Part shown: positions 1 to 10,304 of the stretch, in pieces | Numbering within the stretch: position 1 is the first letter of the stretch | Layout of the letters: the number at the start of each line of letters is the position of its first letter | Assembly (NCBI GenBank): GCA_008933995.1 | Contig: WARS01000015.1 | Coordinates: forward strand, 1,850,001-1,914,000 | Direction: 5' to 3' | Length of the DNA stretch: 64,000 bases | Origin: Datnioides undecimradiatus | Taxonomy: Eukaryota; Chordata; Actinopteri; Lobotiformes; Datnioididae | Position numbers and translations under genes: made by a program | The notes under the pieces: generated by a model | The model's database searches: none | What the model saw: the letters and a program-made list of their open reading frames with translations, nothing else | What the model was told of the DNA's origin: nothing

Positions 1-596
1 CGGTCACACCAATCACACTGCGACTATCCCACATCATCCATATCACACATATCATCAAAACAAGGAGGTGTCAGGCAAGCACAGGTAGCCTTCACTTCCT
101 CTTTTGTTTAAAGCTCAAAGAGAGACTCTCCCATGCGGCAAAAAGTATGAGGAGGGAGGGTGGCGGCCATTTTGTTCTTGGGTGTTAAAGTCGATGCCCA
201 GCAGCAGTGCGTATCACCTGACCCAGCGCCTGCTTGAGTGTCCTTGGAGGAGTCTGTGACATCAGCGCTGCCACCCCTGGTTACCACGGCAACCACGGAG
301 CAATTGAAGCGGGTGTGGGCCGTTTGTGCAGGATGGAGGGCAGAATAATTAATATGCACATACAGGGTGTTTGAATGAGGATTTAATTGTATTTGTTGGT
401 GTGTGAAGCCAAAATGGATTGAGCACCGCGGCAAAAACGGGGAATATCAGAGAAGGGGAAAAAGAGATTAAGCGAGCTCATTGGTCAGAGGAATCATTTG
501 CATCGTTGTCAAGGTTATTTCCAAATGATTTCCTTTCATACAAGAAAGTAACTTCATAGATGAGACGGTGGGGAGGAGGGCCACAGGATGGGGATT

Positions 597-652
597 ATCC
601 TCCTCTTCCTCCTCCTCTAGATCCTTTCCCTCCTCCTCCTCCTCCTCCTCCA
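597..652. repeat. Imperfect (TCC)n / (GGA)n trinucleotide repeat
   Basis: A pyrimidine tract of TCC units, interrupted near 617-629. Read on the minus strand it gives a run of glutamates, so the acidic open frame there is an artefact of the repeat. Confidence 0.9.
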
Positions 653-984
653 CAACATTATCATCATCATGAATAGTTTACAAAGCTGTGTACAGCCAAG
701 GTGATGCTTCACACGGCATCAGTCCACCGGTCAGCGGCCGAGTCTGTGTCCATGAATTGCAATAATTTCACCGTGCCTGGAAAGATTTTAATATGCAGCT
801 GAAATATAACAGACAGCAGTGCAGACTTGACTCTGGGTGGATGACACTAACTTGATCAGGGAGCCTCAAAGATCATTCAGCTGATCTGGTGGTGCCACAA
901 ATTCACCCAAGTCTGATTTCCCATAAAATACTGCCTGTCAGATTATATGGGAACAACCTTTAGTCACACAAGCCTGACCAAACA

Positions 985-1020
985 TTTTCTCTCTCACTCT
1001 CTCTCGCGCTCTCTCTCCCA
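985..1020. repeat. TC-rich simple repeat
   Basis: Runs of TC dinucleotides interrupted by a CGCG step near 1005. A low-complexity polypyrimidine tract with no coding signal. Confidence 0.75.
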
Positions 1021-1670
1021 AACCAGCTCGCGCACTCGTACAGAGAAAAGAGAGCTTTACTTGCTGCCTCAGTGTCAGTAGCATCCATGCATTCCCTCTA
1101 TATTTAAAGAGACTACAGGCTGCCAAAAATGTAAAATAAAAATTCAACACCAGTTTTGGTTTTTTTTTTTAAAAGACACGTGTTTTGAGATATTCTAACA
1201 CAAGATAAAAAACAGTGATCTACACCACAGCGCGGAATTAAGCGAAACAGCAGAAGGAAAGGTGTTTGGATAGACAGACGTGGCCAACATGCACACAGTC
1301 AGTCACGCACGCACGCAAACATTATACGCCCTATCAGTGCGCGCACATACAGTAAACGTTGCAATGGTCTCATCAATAATGCATCGGCACTTCATGTTTA
1401 TGCAATTTACAGGGCAAGACCGAGCGATGGATACTGTAGATGTAAGCCTGGCGCACAATAAGCGTATAGCGTTTTACAAGCCTATCACAGACAGAGCTCA
1501 GACATAAAAGTTAAAATCTTTTTTCCTCCTGTAGAGAAAGAGATTAAGATAATAAAACAGTCCTGAGCACATACCTGTTAAAGCATTATTTCTTTGATTC
1601 TGGTTTATGCAGGCTTGAAGGGCTTCATGATAACACCGCACTAAGGAAATAAAACTGTAGCTGTGGTGAT

Positions 1671-1740
1671 ATGCAAATTAACGGCTCCCGCTGAATGCAA
1701 GGGCATTTATTATTCATAAATTACTCATGTTTATGCAAAT
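1671..1740 (+). promoter_or_regulatory. Two perfect POU octamers (ATGCAAAT)
   Basis: The octamer ATGCAAAT occurs at 1671-1678 and again at 1733-1740. A third copy, as its complement ATTTGCAT, lies at 496-503. The motif is seen directly; that POU factors bind here is inference from the consensus. The elements are about 0.9 and 2.1 kb upstream of the ccnh first exon, in otherwise unexplained sequence. Confidence 0.35.
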
Positions 1741-1959
1741 TACGGTATACGGAAACACTGGTGGGGGTTGAGTGGCTCCGTCTAAACATACTGTGTGATT
1801 CAATTGCTGTTAGGTTCTTCCGTCCAAAATGGTCCCAAATCAAGAAATTTGACCAGCAAGGTCATGAACTCCGGCGCAGTTGATCTAAAGTTTCATCCAG
1901 ATGAGAAGAAATCATGAAAAATGTGAGGGAACTGTGTAAATCAAATACGGTAAAATCCT

Positions 1960-1979
1960 AAAAAAAAAAAAAAAAAAAA
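1960..1979. repeat. Poly-A tract (20 nt)
   Basis: An uninterrupted run of A. It could be the tail of an old retroposon, but no recognisable element body precedes it. Confidence 0.85.
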
Positions 1980-2350
1980 CCCGGTTGATTATAAACTAAT
2001 ACGCCACACAATGTAGCTTTTTTAATGGTTATTTCTATGTGCATGCTATTTTATTTTAGAGCAGGTTGACTAATCTGTGTGACCCTCTATGCAGAGCCTG
2101 CATAAATAGTGTATTTTGATAAAAACCCAATACAATCAGTACAAAAAGGCCCATACCATGTTTAAACGTGTTTGTTTTATTAAGAACAATTTGCAGGCTA
2201 CAGCGGTGTTGGAGAAATGTGCTTCTGGATATTTTTTTTTAAATTAATGCCAACCTGTGTCATAATCTAAATTGGGATGACAATGCAACTTCTACTGCTG
2301 TAAGCTCGCAGGTACATGTTTATTTAATTAAAGGCTGCCTCTTTGAGCTT

Positions 2351-2381
2351 AAAAAGAAAAGAAAAGAAACGAAAAGAAAAG
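2351..2381. repeat. (AAAAG)n pentanucleotide repeat
   Basis: About six AAAAG units with one C interruption, about 200 bp upstream of the presumed ccnh promoter. Confidence 0.8.
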
Positions 2382-2439
2382 GTGTGAGAGAGAAGTCTGG
2401 TTTTGGGGGTACATTTCTGTTGCGCACTCTACCCTGCAC

Positions 2440-2582
2440 TACGGCGGTATTGCGTCATCAGAAAGGGACAACTTGACGCAAAAGAGTGCCGACGCGCGTC
2501 AGTTTTGTTATTGCCGGTGTTTGTACTTTAAGATAGTACATTTTGAGTTTCAGGAGGCACCAAAGCTGCTGTTTCCCGCACA
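2440..2582 (+). promoter_or_regulatory. ccnh: Probable ccnh promoter region
   Basis: This CpG-bearing stretch sits directly upstream of the non-coding first exon. It contains two CRE/ATF-like words, TGCGTCATCA at 2451-2460 and TTGACGCAAA near 2473-2482, then a GACGCGCGTC palindrome at 2491-2500. No clear TATA box is seen, in keeping with a housekeeping promoter. The start site cannot be fixed from sequence alone, so the bounds are approximate. Confidence 0.5.
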
Positions 2583-2666
2583 GCTACACACCGCCGCGCC
2601 ACATCATCCTCGTCGTCAGTTTAATCCGGTTTTGAATGGACTATCGTGCATTTAGGCACAAATAAC
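2583..2666 (+). other. ccnh: ccnh non-coding exon 1 (5'UTR), approximate 5' end
   Basis: The exon ends at 2666 with a near-ideal donor (AAC followed by GTAAGT at 2667). The partner acceptor is the pyrimidine-rich TTTTCTTCCAG ending at 2769, eight bases before the cyclin H start codon. The implied 5'UTR intron (2667-2769) is 103 bp. The start site is not determined, so 2583 is only a working left bound. A nine-codon upstream ORF lies inside this exon. Confidence 0.6.
2636..2665 (+). other. Upstream ORF in the ccnh leader (9 codons plus stop)
   Basis: An ATG at 2636 opens a nine-codon frame (MDYRAFRHK) ending in TAA at 2663-2665, one base before the exon 1 donor. The initiation context is weak to moderate (T at -3, G at +4). 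It matters only if transcription starts upstream of 2636. Confidence 0.35.
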
Positions 2667-2777
2667 GTAAGTCAATTAATGCTAGCCACATAACAAGCTA
2701 ACTTAGATTTTCTGTCACTGCTCGTTTTTTCGGCCTTGACTAAACCAACATGCTCTCCTTTTCTTCCAGAAGCAACA

Positions 2778-5700
2778 ATGTTTCACAACAGCTCACAAAG
2801 AAAATACTGGATTTTTAGAAGTGAAGATGAACTCGAGCATATGAGATACAAGGCTAATCAGAAATTCCGTAACAAGATACTAGAAAGTGGGAAGGTAAGA
2901 AGTAAAACGAGATAATGTCAAAGGGTGGGGGTGGGGGGCGCACTGGGCCACTGTGTGACAGGTTACGTTACCTCTCTTGTCTCTCTCTGTCTGGATCAGC
3001 CTGGTGTGAGTGAATCCACGTTCTTGGAGCGTCACGAGGAAGACGTTTTATTCAGACACTACGAGCGAAGGATGCTGGACTTCTGCAATGCTTTCAAACC
3101 CGCCATGCCAAAGTCTGTTGTGGTGCGTAATCTCCTCATGTGTCAGAGCAGCACACGCCTTATCACTTACTTGCAAATAAGGTGATCCACGTGCGTCTCA
3201 CCTGTGCAGGGTACAGCCATGATGTACTTCAGAAGGTTCTACCTGAACAACTCCATCATGGAGTACCACCCCAGGATTATCATGTGAGTAGCGCTAATGA
3301 TGGCAAAGAAATGAGCTGCGATGGACATGTAATCTGTCCTATCTGTAAGTGATAGTGATGGGTGATTCAATCAGATCTAATCACTGCATTAACAAACAGG
3401 AATTATTAATTAGTTTCTAACTGTACACTGCATTTTCACCATTGTACCATTAGTTTTTCCACACTAATCCTTCTGTTTCAGGTTGACCTGTGCATACTTG
3501 TCCTGTAAAGTGGATGAATTCAATGTATCCAGCACCCAGTTTGTTGGCAACCTTGTGCAGGAGAGCCCGGCAGGACAGGAAAGGGTTCTGGAACAGATCC
3601 TTGAGTATGAGCTGCTGCTGATCCAACAGCTCAACTTTCACCTGGTGGTCCACAACCCGTACAGACCCATGGAGGGCCTACTCATTGACCTCAAAGTAGG
3701 TTGTCTCCTTTTGCTACTATCTCAGACCTTAGCTGTCTCATTTTAGTGGTTCCAATTATTCGTTGTAACATTTTCATAAATTCCATCCTTCAGACGAGAT
3801 ACCCAACACTGGAGAACCCAGAGTCACTGAGGAAGAGTGCTGATGACTTTCTGACACAAGCAGCCATGACAGACGCAGGACTGCTGTTTCCTCCATCTCA
3901 GATTGCTCTGACAGCTATACTGAACAGCGCCTCAAGAGCTGGTCTGAACATGGAGAGGTGGGTCATTGGATGTGCTCAGGAAAAAAATAATACAAGATTA
4001 AAGAAAATTTAAAATTAAGATATTTTAGCTAATAATATGAGTTTATAACTTGACATTTTGATTTCAGCAGCATCTAGGTTTATATTCTATTGCTTTATAC
4101 ATCTGTAATTAAATAGGGACAAAGATTTGATCCTGAATGCAGAATGTAACGCACTTTGTTTTTTTCAGCTACGTGACTGAATGTTTGGGACTGAAAGGGG
4201 ACAGGGAGACTCTCTCAAAGATGTACGACTCAATGAGACGTAAGTAAACTGCACCTTCTATTTGACACCACAAGATGGTAATGTTGAGCTGGTCTCACTT
4301 CGCCTCACTGTGGTAAGGTACGCAGCAGTAAGTGATCATATTCTCTTTTCATCTAGGGATGAAAACCCTTCTAAAGAAGTATGAACTCCCCAAAGCGGAG
4401 GAGGTGAATGTTTACAAGCAGAAACTGGAGAGGATCCATGCTGAATTTGCCACTTCAAGCACGTAAGGAGATGAAGTGACCTCCAAGTGTTGTGTAACAG
4501 AATACTTATAAGAGATTTCCTATAATCAGAGCGTGTAGTAACATATTAAATTTACTGTACAGTGCATACAGCATGTACAGTCACAGATGTAATTTTTATT
4601 TCCCCACACCCGAAGTAAGCAACTCAAGTTTTCCATTGCCATACGTAGTAACAGTTTTATTTTAGCCAGGTCTGTCGTATCTAAGATGCAAAAAGGTTCA
4701 AGGTTCAGTATCAGGTAGAAAAATAAAAAGGAACACATCATCAGCTGTATGAAATACAGAAAGGAAGTACAACAGCACGCCACATTCCTACCTACATCAT
4801 CCATACCATGTAGCACAGCTGATGTTGGTATTGCTGATGAGACTTTTAGGCTCATTCTTAATCATTTATCTGTCGCCAGTTGTCTGTTTAACACTTGGTG
4901 AGGTTGGTGAGGTCCGTGGTATCTTAAGTGCAACTACAGTAAACAGTTTGGTAAACTCTTGAGCTATGACAGGCACAGATTCAGACTTTGCAGCTGCTTG
5001 AATCACCAGGAGGCACACGTGGGCCCCCGTTTATGACTATGACTTTGAAGTTGATAAATCTGTGCATGGCATGACTTCTCAGGATGCATCTACATGAAAA
5101 CAGTCGGTGCAGAGGTGTACTGGAACGCCACCTGTGGTGGCAGGAGAACAAGAGAGACTGCAAATGCATGAAAGCAATTTTTCTTCACATCCCAAGGCAA
5201 GAGGGAGTTCAGGTGATGTTTGTTAGAGCAGCATATATGTAGGCCCACACACTATAGCAGGATCCATTCAGGGTTAACACATGCACAGGACAGGTTACAG
5301 ATATCTCCTACAAACTCTTGGACTATCTCTCAGCTCTGTTCAGCTATAATCGTACACAAACACCTTTTTTACCGCTATACAAGCCTAAGTACTGTATATA
5401 ATATCAACAAACAAAGCAGCGTATAAAAAATGTAACAAGTGGTTCCAGTGCTGCGTGGTAGTTCATACACAGAGACGGTGGAAGTTGTTGATGGTTTGAA
5501 GGAAGAGCTTGTCATAAAATCAGGTGAGGAGGGCAGGCGGATGGCGTGTAGAAAGGGGAGTTAAGGCTTGTGTCATCTTGGAGAGAGGTGCTATGTTTAA
5601 ATTCCCTGATGACGGCAGAAAACGCTACTTCGATGCTTTGGATGGCCTCCCTCGTAATCCTCGCATGTTTTGTCCAAGACGTGATCGGGGGTGCCCCCAT

Positions 5701-6778
5701 TTGTCTGGTTTCGCGTCAGTCACCAACCACGATCAGTCAAATGTCTGAGGGGTGTGGCAGGCATACCAGGAAAGAAGACGTTCAGACACTTCTACAGTTG
5801 ACTGCATCACAGGTCCATCTTCATAGAAAAGCAAGGTCTTGCGTGACAAGGCGTCTTGTCAAATTTGAATCAGTTCAACACACTGTCAGCGTCAGAAGCA
5901 TTTTGGGAAGGGCTTTGGAAGGACAGTATTGAGATATGCAGCAAGTGGTTTTCCCATGGAGAACAGCCGTATTGCGTTTGAACTGCCAGGAATCTAGGCC
6001 ACATGCTTATAAATACAAAACTGACGTTAGTCTTCGGTCATGCACCTCGAGGGACGAGGCCTCACTTTGGCTGGCTGGCTGGCTGGCTGGCTGCGTGGTC
6101 TGACTACCACACTTTGATTCTCAGGTGGAAATCTGTAAAACTCACATTACCTGGATGGCAGCAGCCAGTGACATGATGGTGCACTCTGTCCTGTAAGATA
6201 AAGTGGACATGTTTGTGAAAGGCACAGGCTTGGAGAAAACACCTAATGTTGCTACTTGTTTACTCAAAAGCATCTGATAGCAGGGCCATCAGTCTGTAGG
6301 ATCTAGTCTACATGAAGTTAAACGTCTCAACAACTGAAAATGAGGAGATGTGACACTACAACTACTCACAGTGATCATGAAGGTGTAGTGAAGACTAGAA
6401 GCTACATTGTAAACTAGATGAGTGTTGAACATTAACTTGAAGGGGTTGGTCACAAACATCATGTAAGGAACAGAGTTCACCAACAATTGCAGCTTGCAAA
6501 GATAAGTCCCGACGTAATATTCACAAAAGTAATTCTGAACTTTTCCTTGTGTTATGTGTACTGAACCGCTTACTGTGAGATTTTGTTTGTCGCAGCAAAC
6601 GAAAGAGAGGATACGAGGAAGATGGCCATGTGGCAAAAGAGCCACGTTTGGCAGAAGAGGTGGGGCAGTCTTTTGCATTACAGGCAAACCTAATGAAATT
6701 ACATATTTCTTGTACAATCCTTCTAAAGTGGACTTATTTTCTTCACTGCAGGAATGGACTGATGAAGACCTGATATGA
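2778..6778 (+). CDS. ccnh: Cyclin H (nine coding exons, 319 aa)
   Basis: Cyclin H is the regulatory subunit of the CDK-activating kinase. With CDK7 and MAT1 it phosphorylates cell-cycle CDK T-loops and, within TFIIH, the RNA polymerase II C-terminal domain. Coding exons are 2778-2894, 3000-3122, 3210-3283, 3482-3695, 3794-3957, 4169-4239, 4357-4462, 6596-6659 and 6752-6778. All introns are GT-AG and the phases join without a break into 960 nt including the stop (human cyclin H has 323 aa). The start MFHNSSQ matches the family N-terminus. The first cyclin box (about residues 50-160) carries KVDEFNVSS, and [19 protein letters not shown] and HNPYRP lead into the second fold (about 165-255). A basic KRKR follows residue 290, and the end WTDEDLI matches the conserved acidic tail. 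Convergent with rasa1. The gene looks intact. Confidence 0.97.
4463..6595 (+). other. ccnh: ccnh intron 7, unusually long (2.1 kb)
   Basis: The other ccnh introns are 87-211 bp, so this one is about ten-fold longer. It holds a GGCT repeat at 6069-6092 and several AATAAA-type words on the minus strand (for example near 4653-4660), plus a moderately GC-rich block at about 5500-5950 with interrupted open frames on both strands. No known domain or splice-joined protein is recognisable in it. It may contain an old insertion or the 3' part of an antisense transcript, but neither can be shown from sequence. Confidence 0.6.
6069..6092. repeat. (GGCT)6 tetranucleotide repeat
   Basis: Six uninterrupted GGCT units inside ccnh intron 7. 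Confidence 0.9.
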
Positions 6779-6990
6779 GCACTTAGCCCCCAAATGATTC
6801 TGGATTCAAATCAAGTGCTAAGTTATTATATTACTTAATTCCAACATTGAGCCGCCAAGGTTAGCTGACCAGGACTCTAAAGACTGGACTCTAAATGTAC
6901 ATGATATATTTAGTTCTCTACAAGACGTTGTAGAAACATGACTTTGCCTTTGTTTGCAGTTGTAATAAAGATATTTTTCTATATGGAAAG
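6779..6990 (+). terminator. ccnh: ccnh 3'UTR and poly(A) signal
   Basis: Sequence after the TGA stop contains a canonical AATAAA at 6964-6969, followed by a T/GT-rich stretch at 6971-7000 suited to cleavage near 6985-6995. This gives a 3'UTR of about 210 nt, consistent with a short housekeeping transcript. Confidence 0.7.
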
Positions 6991-7104
6991 TCTCTGTTTT
7001 TGCACATTAGAAACATAAAATAACACATGGTACTGTGTGCAAACGTTTCTCCACCTTTGTCAGGGGACAATGAACGACGCCGTAATCTACTTTACAAAAA
7101 ACTG

Positions 7105-8085
7105 TTTAATAAGTGCATGCATGTCTGATACAGTCTGTACTATTCAAAAAATTTACTGCTGTAAACACTTTTCATTTTACTTGGTTTCTCTGATTATGTG
7201 TCTTGTCTGGCATTGAGAAGTTTCCAAAAAAAAAAAAAAAAAGAAGACTTAAACCAAATAATCAAAAAAAATAGCTGATACAATCGGGAAAAAAAAAAAT
7301 TCAGCTCATCTCACTTATATACTCATGATTCCAGCAAGAGAATTTATTCTTAATATAAAATAACCATACTTTTCTGAAAGACTTTGTTCCAATCTAGAAA
7401 ACAAAGAAAGAAAAAACAAAAGAACAAATAGAGAGAAATGCTAGTTTCAGCACTTTGCGGATATTGTCACAACCTTAAAATAAATCAGTCAATTACAGTA
7501 TAAAAAGCATTATCGCTCATAATCCAGTTACAAGAAAGGGGGACTGAGAACTAGCTTCTTCATGTCAGTTTCCTCATATTGAGCAGGAAGTGTTGGTGGG
7601 GCAGGGGCAGGGGCGGTACACTTTGGCAACCTGTGCTATCAAAACACATCACGGGTACATAGAAACCTCTGTTAATAAATCTCAGTATTTGGCCCTCATG
7701 TTGAAGGGAATGAAATGTACCCAAAGTCAGACTCGTGAACACAGTTCATCAGGGAAAAATATTGTTTTCTGTGCATACAGCCGTCAGTCACTGGTGCAAG
7801 TTGTTATTTGTGTTTTTGTTTGTTTATTGGTGTTTTTAAGTACTGCGTCGGTTGTTGTACTTGGCTGATGTTGTTGCATAGCTCTCTTGTGGTGAACGGG
7901 ACAAGATGGCAGGTGGGTGGGGATGGGCGGGACTATCGGAGGAGGACATGATGGAGGGGTGGTGGTGGAAGGGTTGCCATGGTGATGAAGGTAGAGCATG
8001 CTACGTCTCCTCTGTGCTGCACTCCGGTGGAGGAGACTTGGCAGAAGGATGGGAAGATGGGAGGAAGAGGAGGAGGAGTGCAGTA
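7105..8085 (-). terminator. rasa1: rasa1 3'UTR with candidate poly(A) signals
   Basis: Downstream of the rasa1 stop codon no other coding exon is visible. Candidate signals on the minus strand are AATAAA at 7823-7828, AATAAA at 7343-7348 and ATTAAA at 7105-7110. Which is used cannot be decided here. If the distal ones are used, the rasa1 and ccnh transcript ends lie only about 100-350 bp apart. Confidence 0.5.
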
Positions 8086-10304
8086 CTACCTGTTGCTGTT
8101 GGACATGGCATACTGAGCCTGCTTCTGCTGGAGGAGCTCTGTGATGGCCAGCAGCTTTTTCAACACATGCTGCGGAGAGAAAACAAGAATTCGATCAATC
8201 TTATAAAGTAAGATAACACGCACGGTCCCACACAGCTGTGATGTCATCTTCCTCTGACCTGCTGGGCTCCCCTCTCGTTGCTCAGCGTCCGCAGCTCGTC
8301 TGAGTGTGTGGCGCAGACCTCGTGCAGCGCAGCCAGGTCCCGAGACAGGTCTGTCCTAAAGTGCTCTGAGGTTTCAGGGAGTTCGGGGACGTTCTACAAA
8401 ACACGGCAGAGCAATTTGAACACAAAACCCTTTTATCATACGGTCACAAAGGCAAACCATGCTAAACTCACCCCCAACTCATCCAGGAACATGATCATCC
8501 TATGCTTGTTGTTTTTGATGAAAGGGTTCACACCCTCCATATAGGGCTCCTGTTTGAGGGTAGAAAAGACATTTAACGAGTCAGTTTTAATCATAACTTC
8601 CAGCAGATGCAATAGATACCAGTGCAATGTCAAAACAATATTTCTAGTGTAGGTTATTGATTCAAGTGCATGTAATCCATACCTTAGCACCAAATTCAAC
8701 CAGGTTGGCCAGGTTCTGGACAGACTTCGCCACCAGTGTGAGGGTCCTGCCTGCTGCTGAAGACGGAGGGTCTGCGAGAAGAGACGAAAGCACAAAACAG
8801 AAATGGTAACACGGCACGTGGCAAACAGGGTGATTTTGTGTGTTTTTTCCACAGATGCTCACCAGCAATGATGTTGAACATTCTTGGGTTGAGAATGGCA
8901 GGACAAATGAGTCTTAGGAAGACAAAGCCACTGGAGGAGCAATGAAAGAGTTAAGTTTGGGTGAATGAGAACAAACAATTAACACGCTAAAAACAAACTT
9001 TTGATATTAACAGACTTTTAATATTCTTAAACATCATTTGTTACCTTACAACTCTCGTTCGCATGGTGGTGTTGGTGGGCCATTTCTGCTGCACAGACTT
9101 TTGCAGACAGCCATAAATGAACCTTAATGTCCTGGATGGGTTGTCACAGAAGAGACGGTGACTGGTTAGTTGGGTACATCAGAGCTTCTGGTTTTCTATT
9201 TTCTGTTTCAACGGCCAATGTCCAAGCTTCCTACTCACAAAACAGAACCGTATTGTGTGTGAGTACATGCATGTTTGTTCTTACGGTGGAAGGATCTCAG
9301 CAGCCATGAAGATCTTCTCCACCAGCTCAGACAGGATGTTGAGGAGATGAGCCAGGTTCAGGTTCACATCCTCGTTCTTTTCCAGTTTAGAAGGGTTCAG
9401 CTTAACATAAGCAAAGACAGGCAGAGTCAGACACATTGATGCGTGTTGGGTAAATACGGATCAGTCCCTGATAGATGCATTAGTTACATTTCTTATTTTT
9501 AAGTCAAAGCCTCGTAAGAAGAGTTCTGCAAATGCAATAGCTTAAACACTGACTGGACATTTGTCTTAATGGGTGTATGAAGGGAGGGCAGAGTGATATC
9601 AATATTCATTACAGCTAACTCACATAGCACCAGTCTTTAATCTTATGTCTGTCTAGTCTATGCTTTGGCATTTATAAAATAAAAGAAACATTCATACAGA
9701 CCACATGAGGCCAAATAAGAGCAGGGCTGCTCGAGACAGATTGCCATGTTTCTCTAGCATCATACTTGTGTTGCTTTAAAGGGAAGGCTGGTGGTCGTGT
9801 ACTCGTATAGCAAATCACAAGAGAGAAAAACCCCGCGCAGGTCTTTACCTCACAAGACTGTTTGCTCTCCATGATCTTGAGGATGGTGTCTTTGAGAGCA
9901 TGGTGGACAAAGGGCGTGGCTGTGGCCTTCATGTACTGCTCCATCAGTGTGCTGGCCAGCGTGGTTGCTCTGAACAACGTTGTGGCCTCGTCTGGTAATA
10001 ATGCACAAGCAGGTAAGATCGAGTTAGTGCAGGGACACAGATATCAGAGTAAATCAGCTCGGTGAAAAACAAAACAATACAACAATATATTGTGGCTCCT
10101 TAGGGTCATTGTTAAGCCAACCCCTTCAGTGCTTGCCTCCTTACCCTCCATGTTTATTTCTCTATCATTGAGTGTCCTGAGTAGAGGGGCTTCGGCCTTC
10201 TCGTGTCTGAAGATGCGCAGAAGGAGGCTTGCCAATAAGGTGCGGTCCTGACCACACACATGGGCCAGAGCGTAGATGACATGGAACTCTTTCTGCAAGA
10301 TCAT
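8086..10304 (-). CDS. rasa1: rasa1 exons 17-25: RasGAP catalytic domain and C-terminus
   Basis: Nine exons encode residues 727-1045. The arginine finger is R787 in LFRATTL (human R789 by alignment with the remembered family sequence). The helical signature FLRLICPAILNPR spans about 899-911, with R901 in the position known to stabilise the finger loop. SKQSCE, LEKNEDVN and KHRMIMFLDELG are also present. The C-terminus ends in a helix rich in leucine and glutamine, then SNSNR and a TAG stop at 8086-8088. No catalytic residue expected of the family is missing. Confidence 0.96.

Larger units (their letters stand above)
1..2560. other. Non-coding DNA upstream of ccnh
   Basis: No exon with a plausible protein or matching splice sites is visible on either strand. 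The stretch holds a GGA/TCC repeat, a TC-rich tract, a poly-A run, an AAAAG repeat and three POU octamers, each listed separately. By conserved gene order tmem161b would be the next gene to the left, but none of its coding sequence is seen here. The short open frames are low-complexity or lack any recognisable domain. Confidence 0.7.

Noticed and set aside
5512-5932. Overlapping short open frames in ccnh intron 7 on both strands
   Set aside because: Interrupted, without a domain, and inconsistent between strands; kept only as a general comment on the intron.
8436-8852. 138-aa minus-strand open frame over rasa1 exons 22-23
   Set aside because: It is genomic read-through of an intron joining pieces of two real exons; only the spliced segments match RasGAP.
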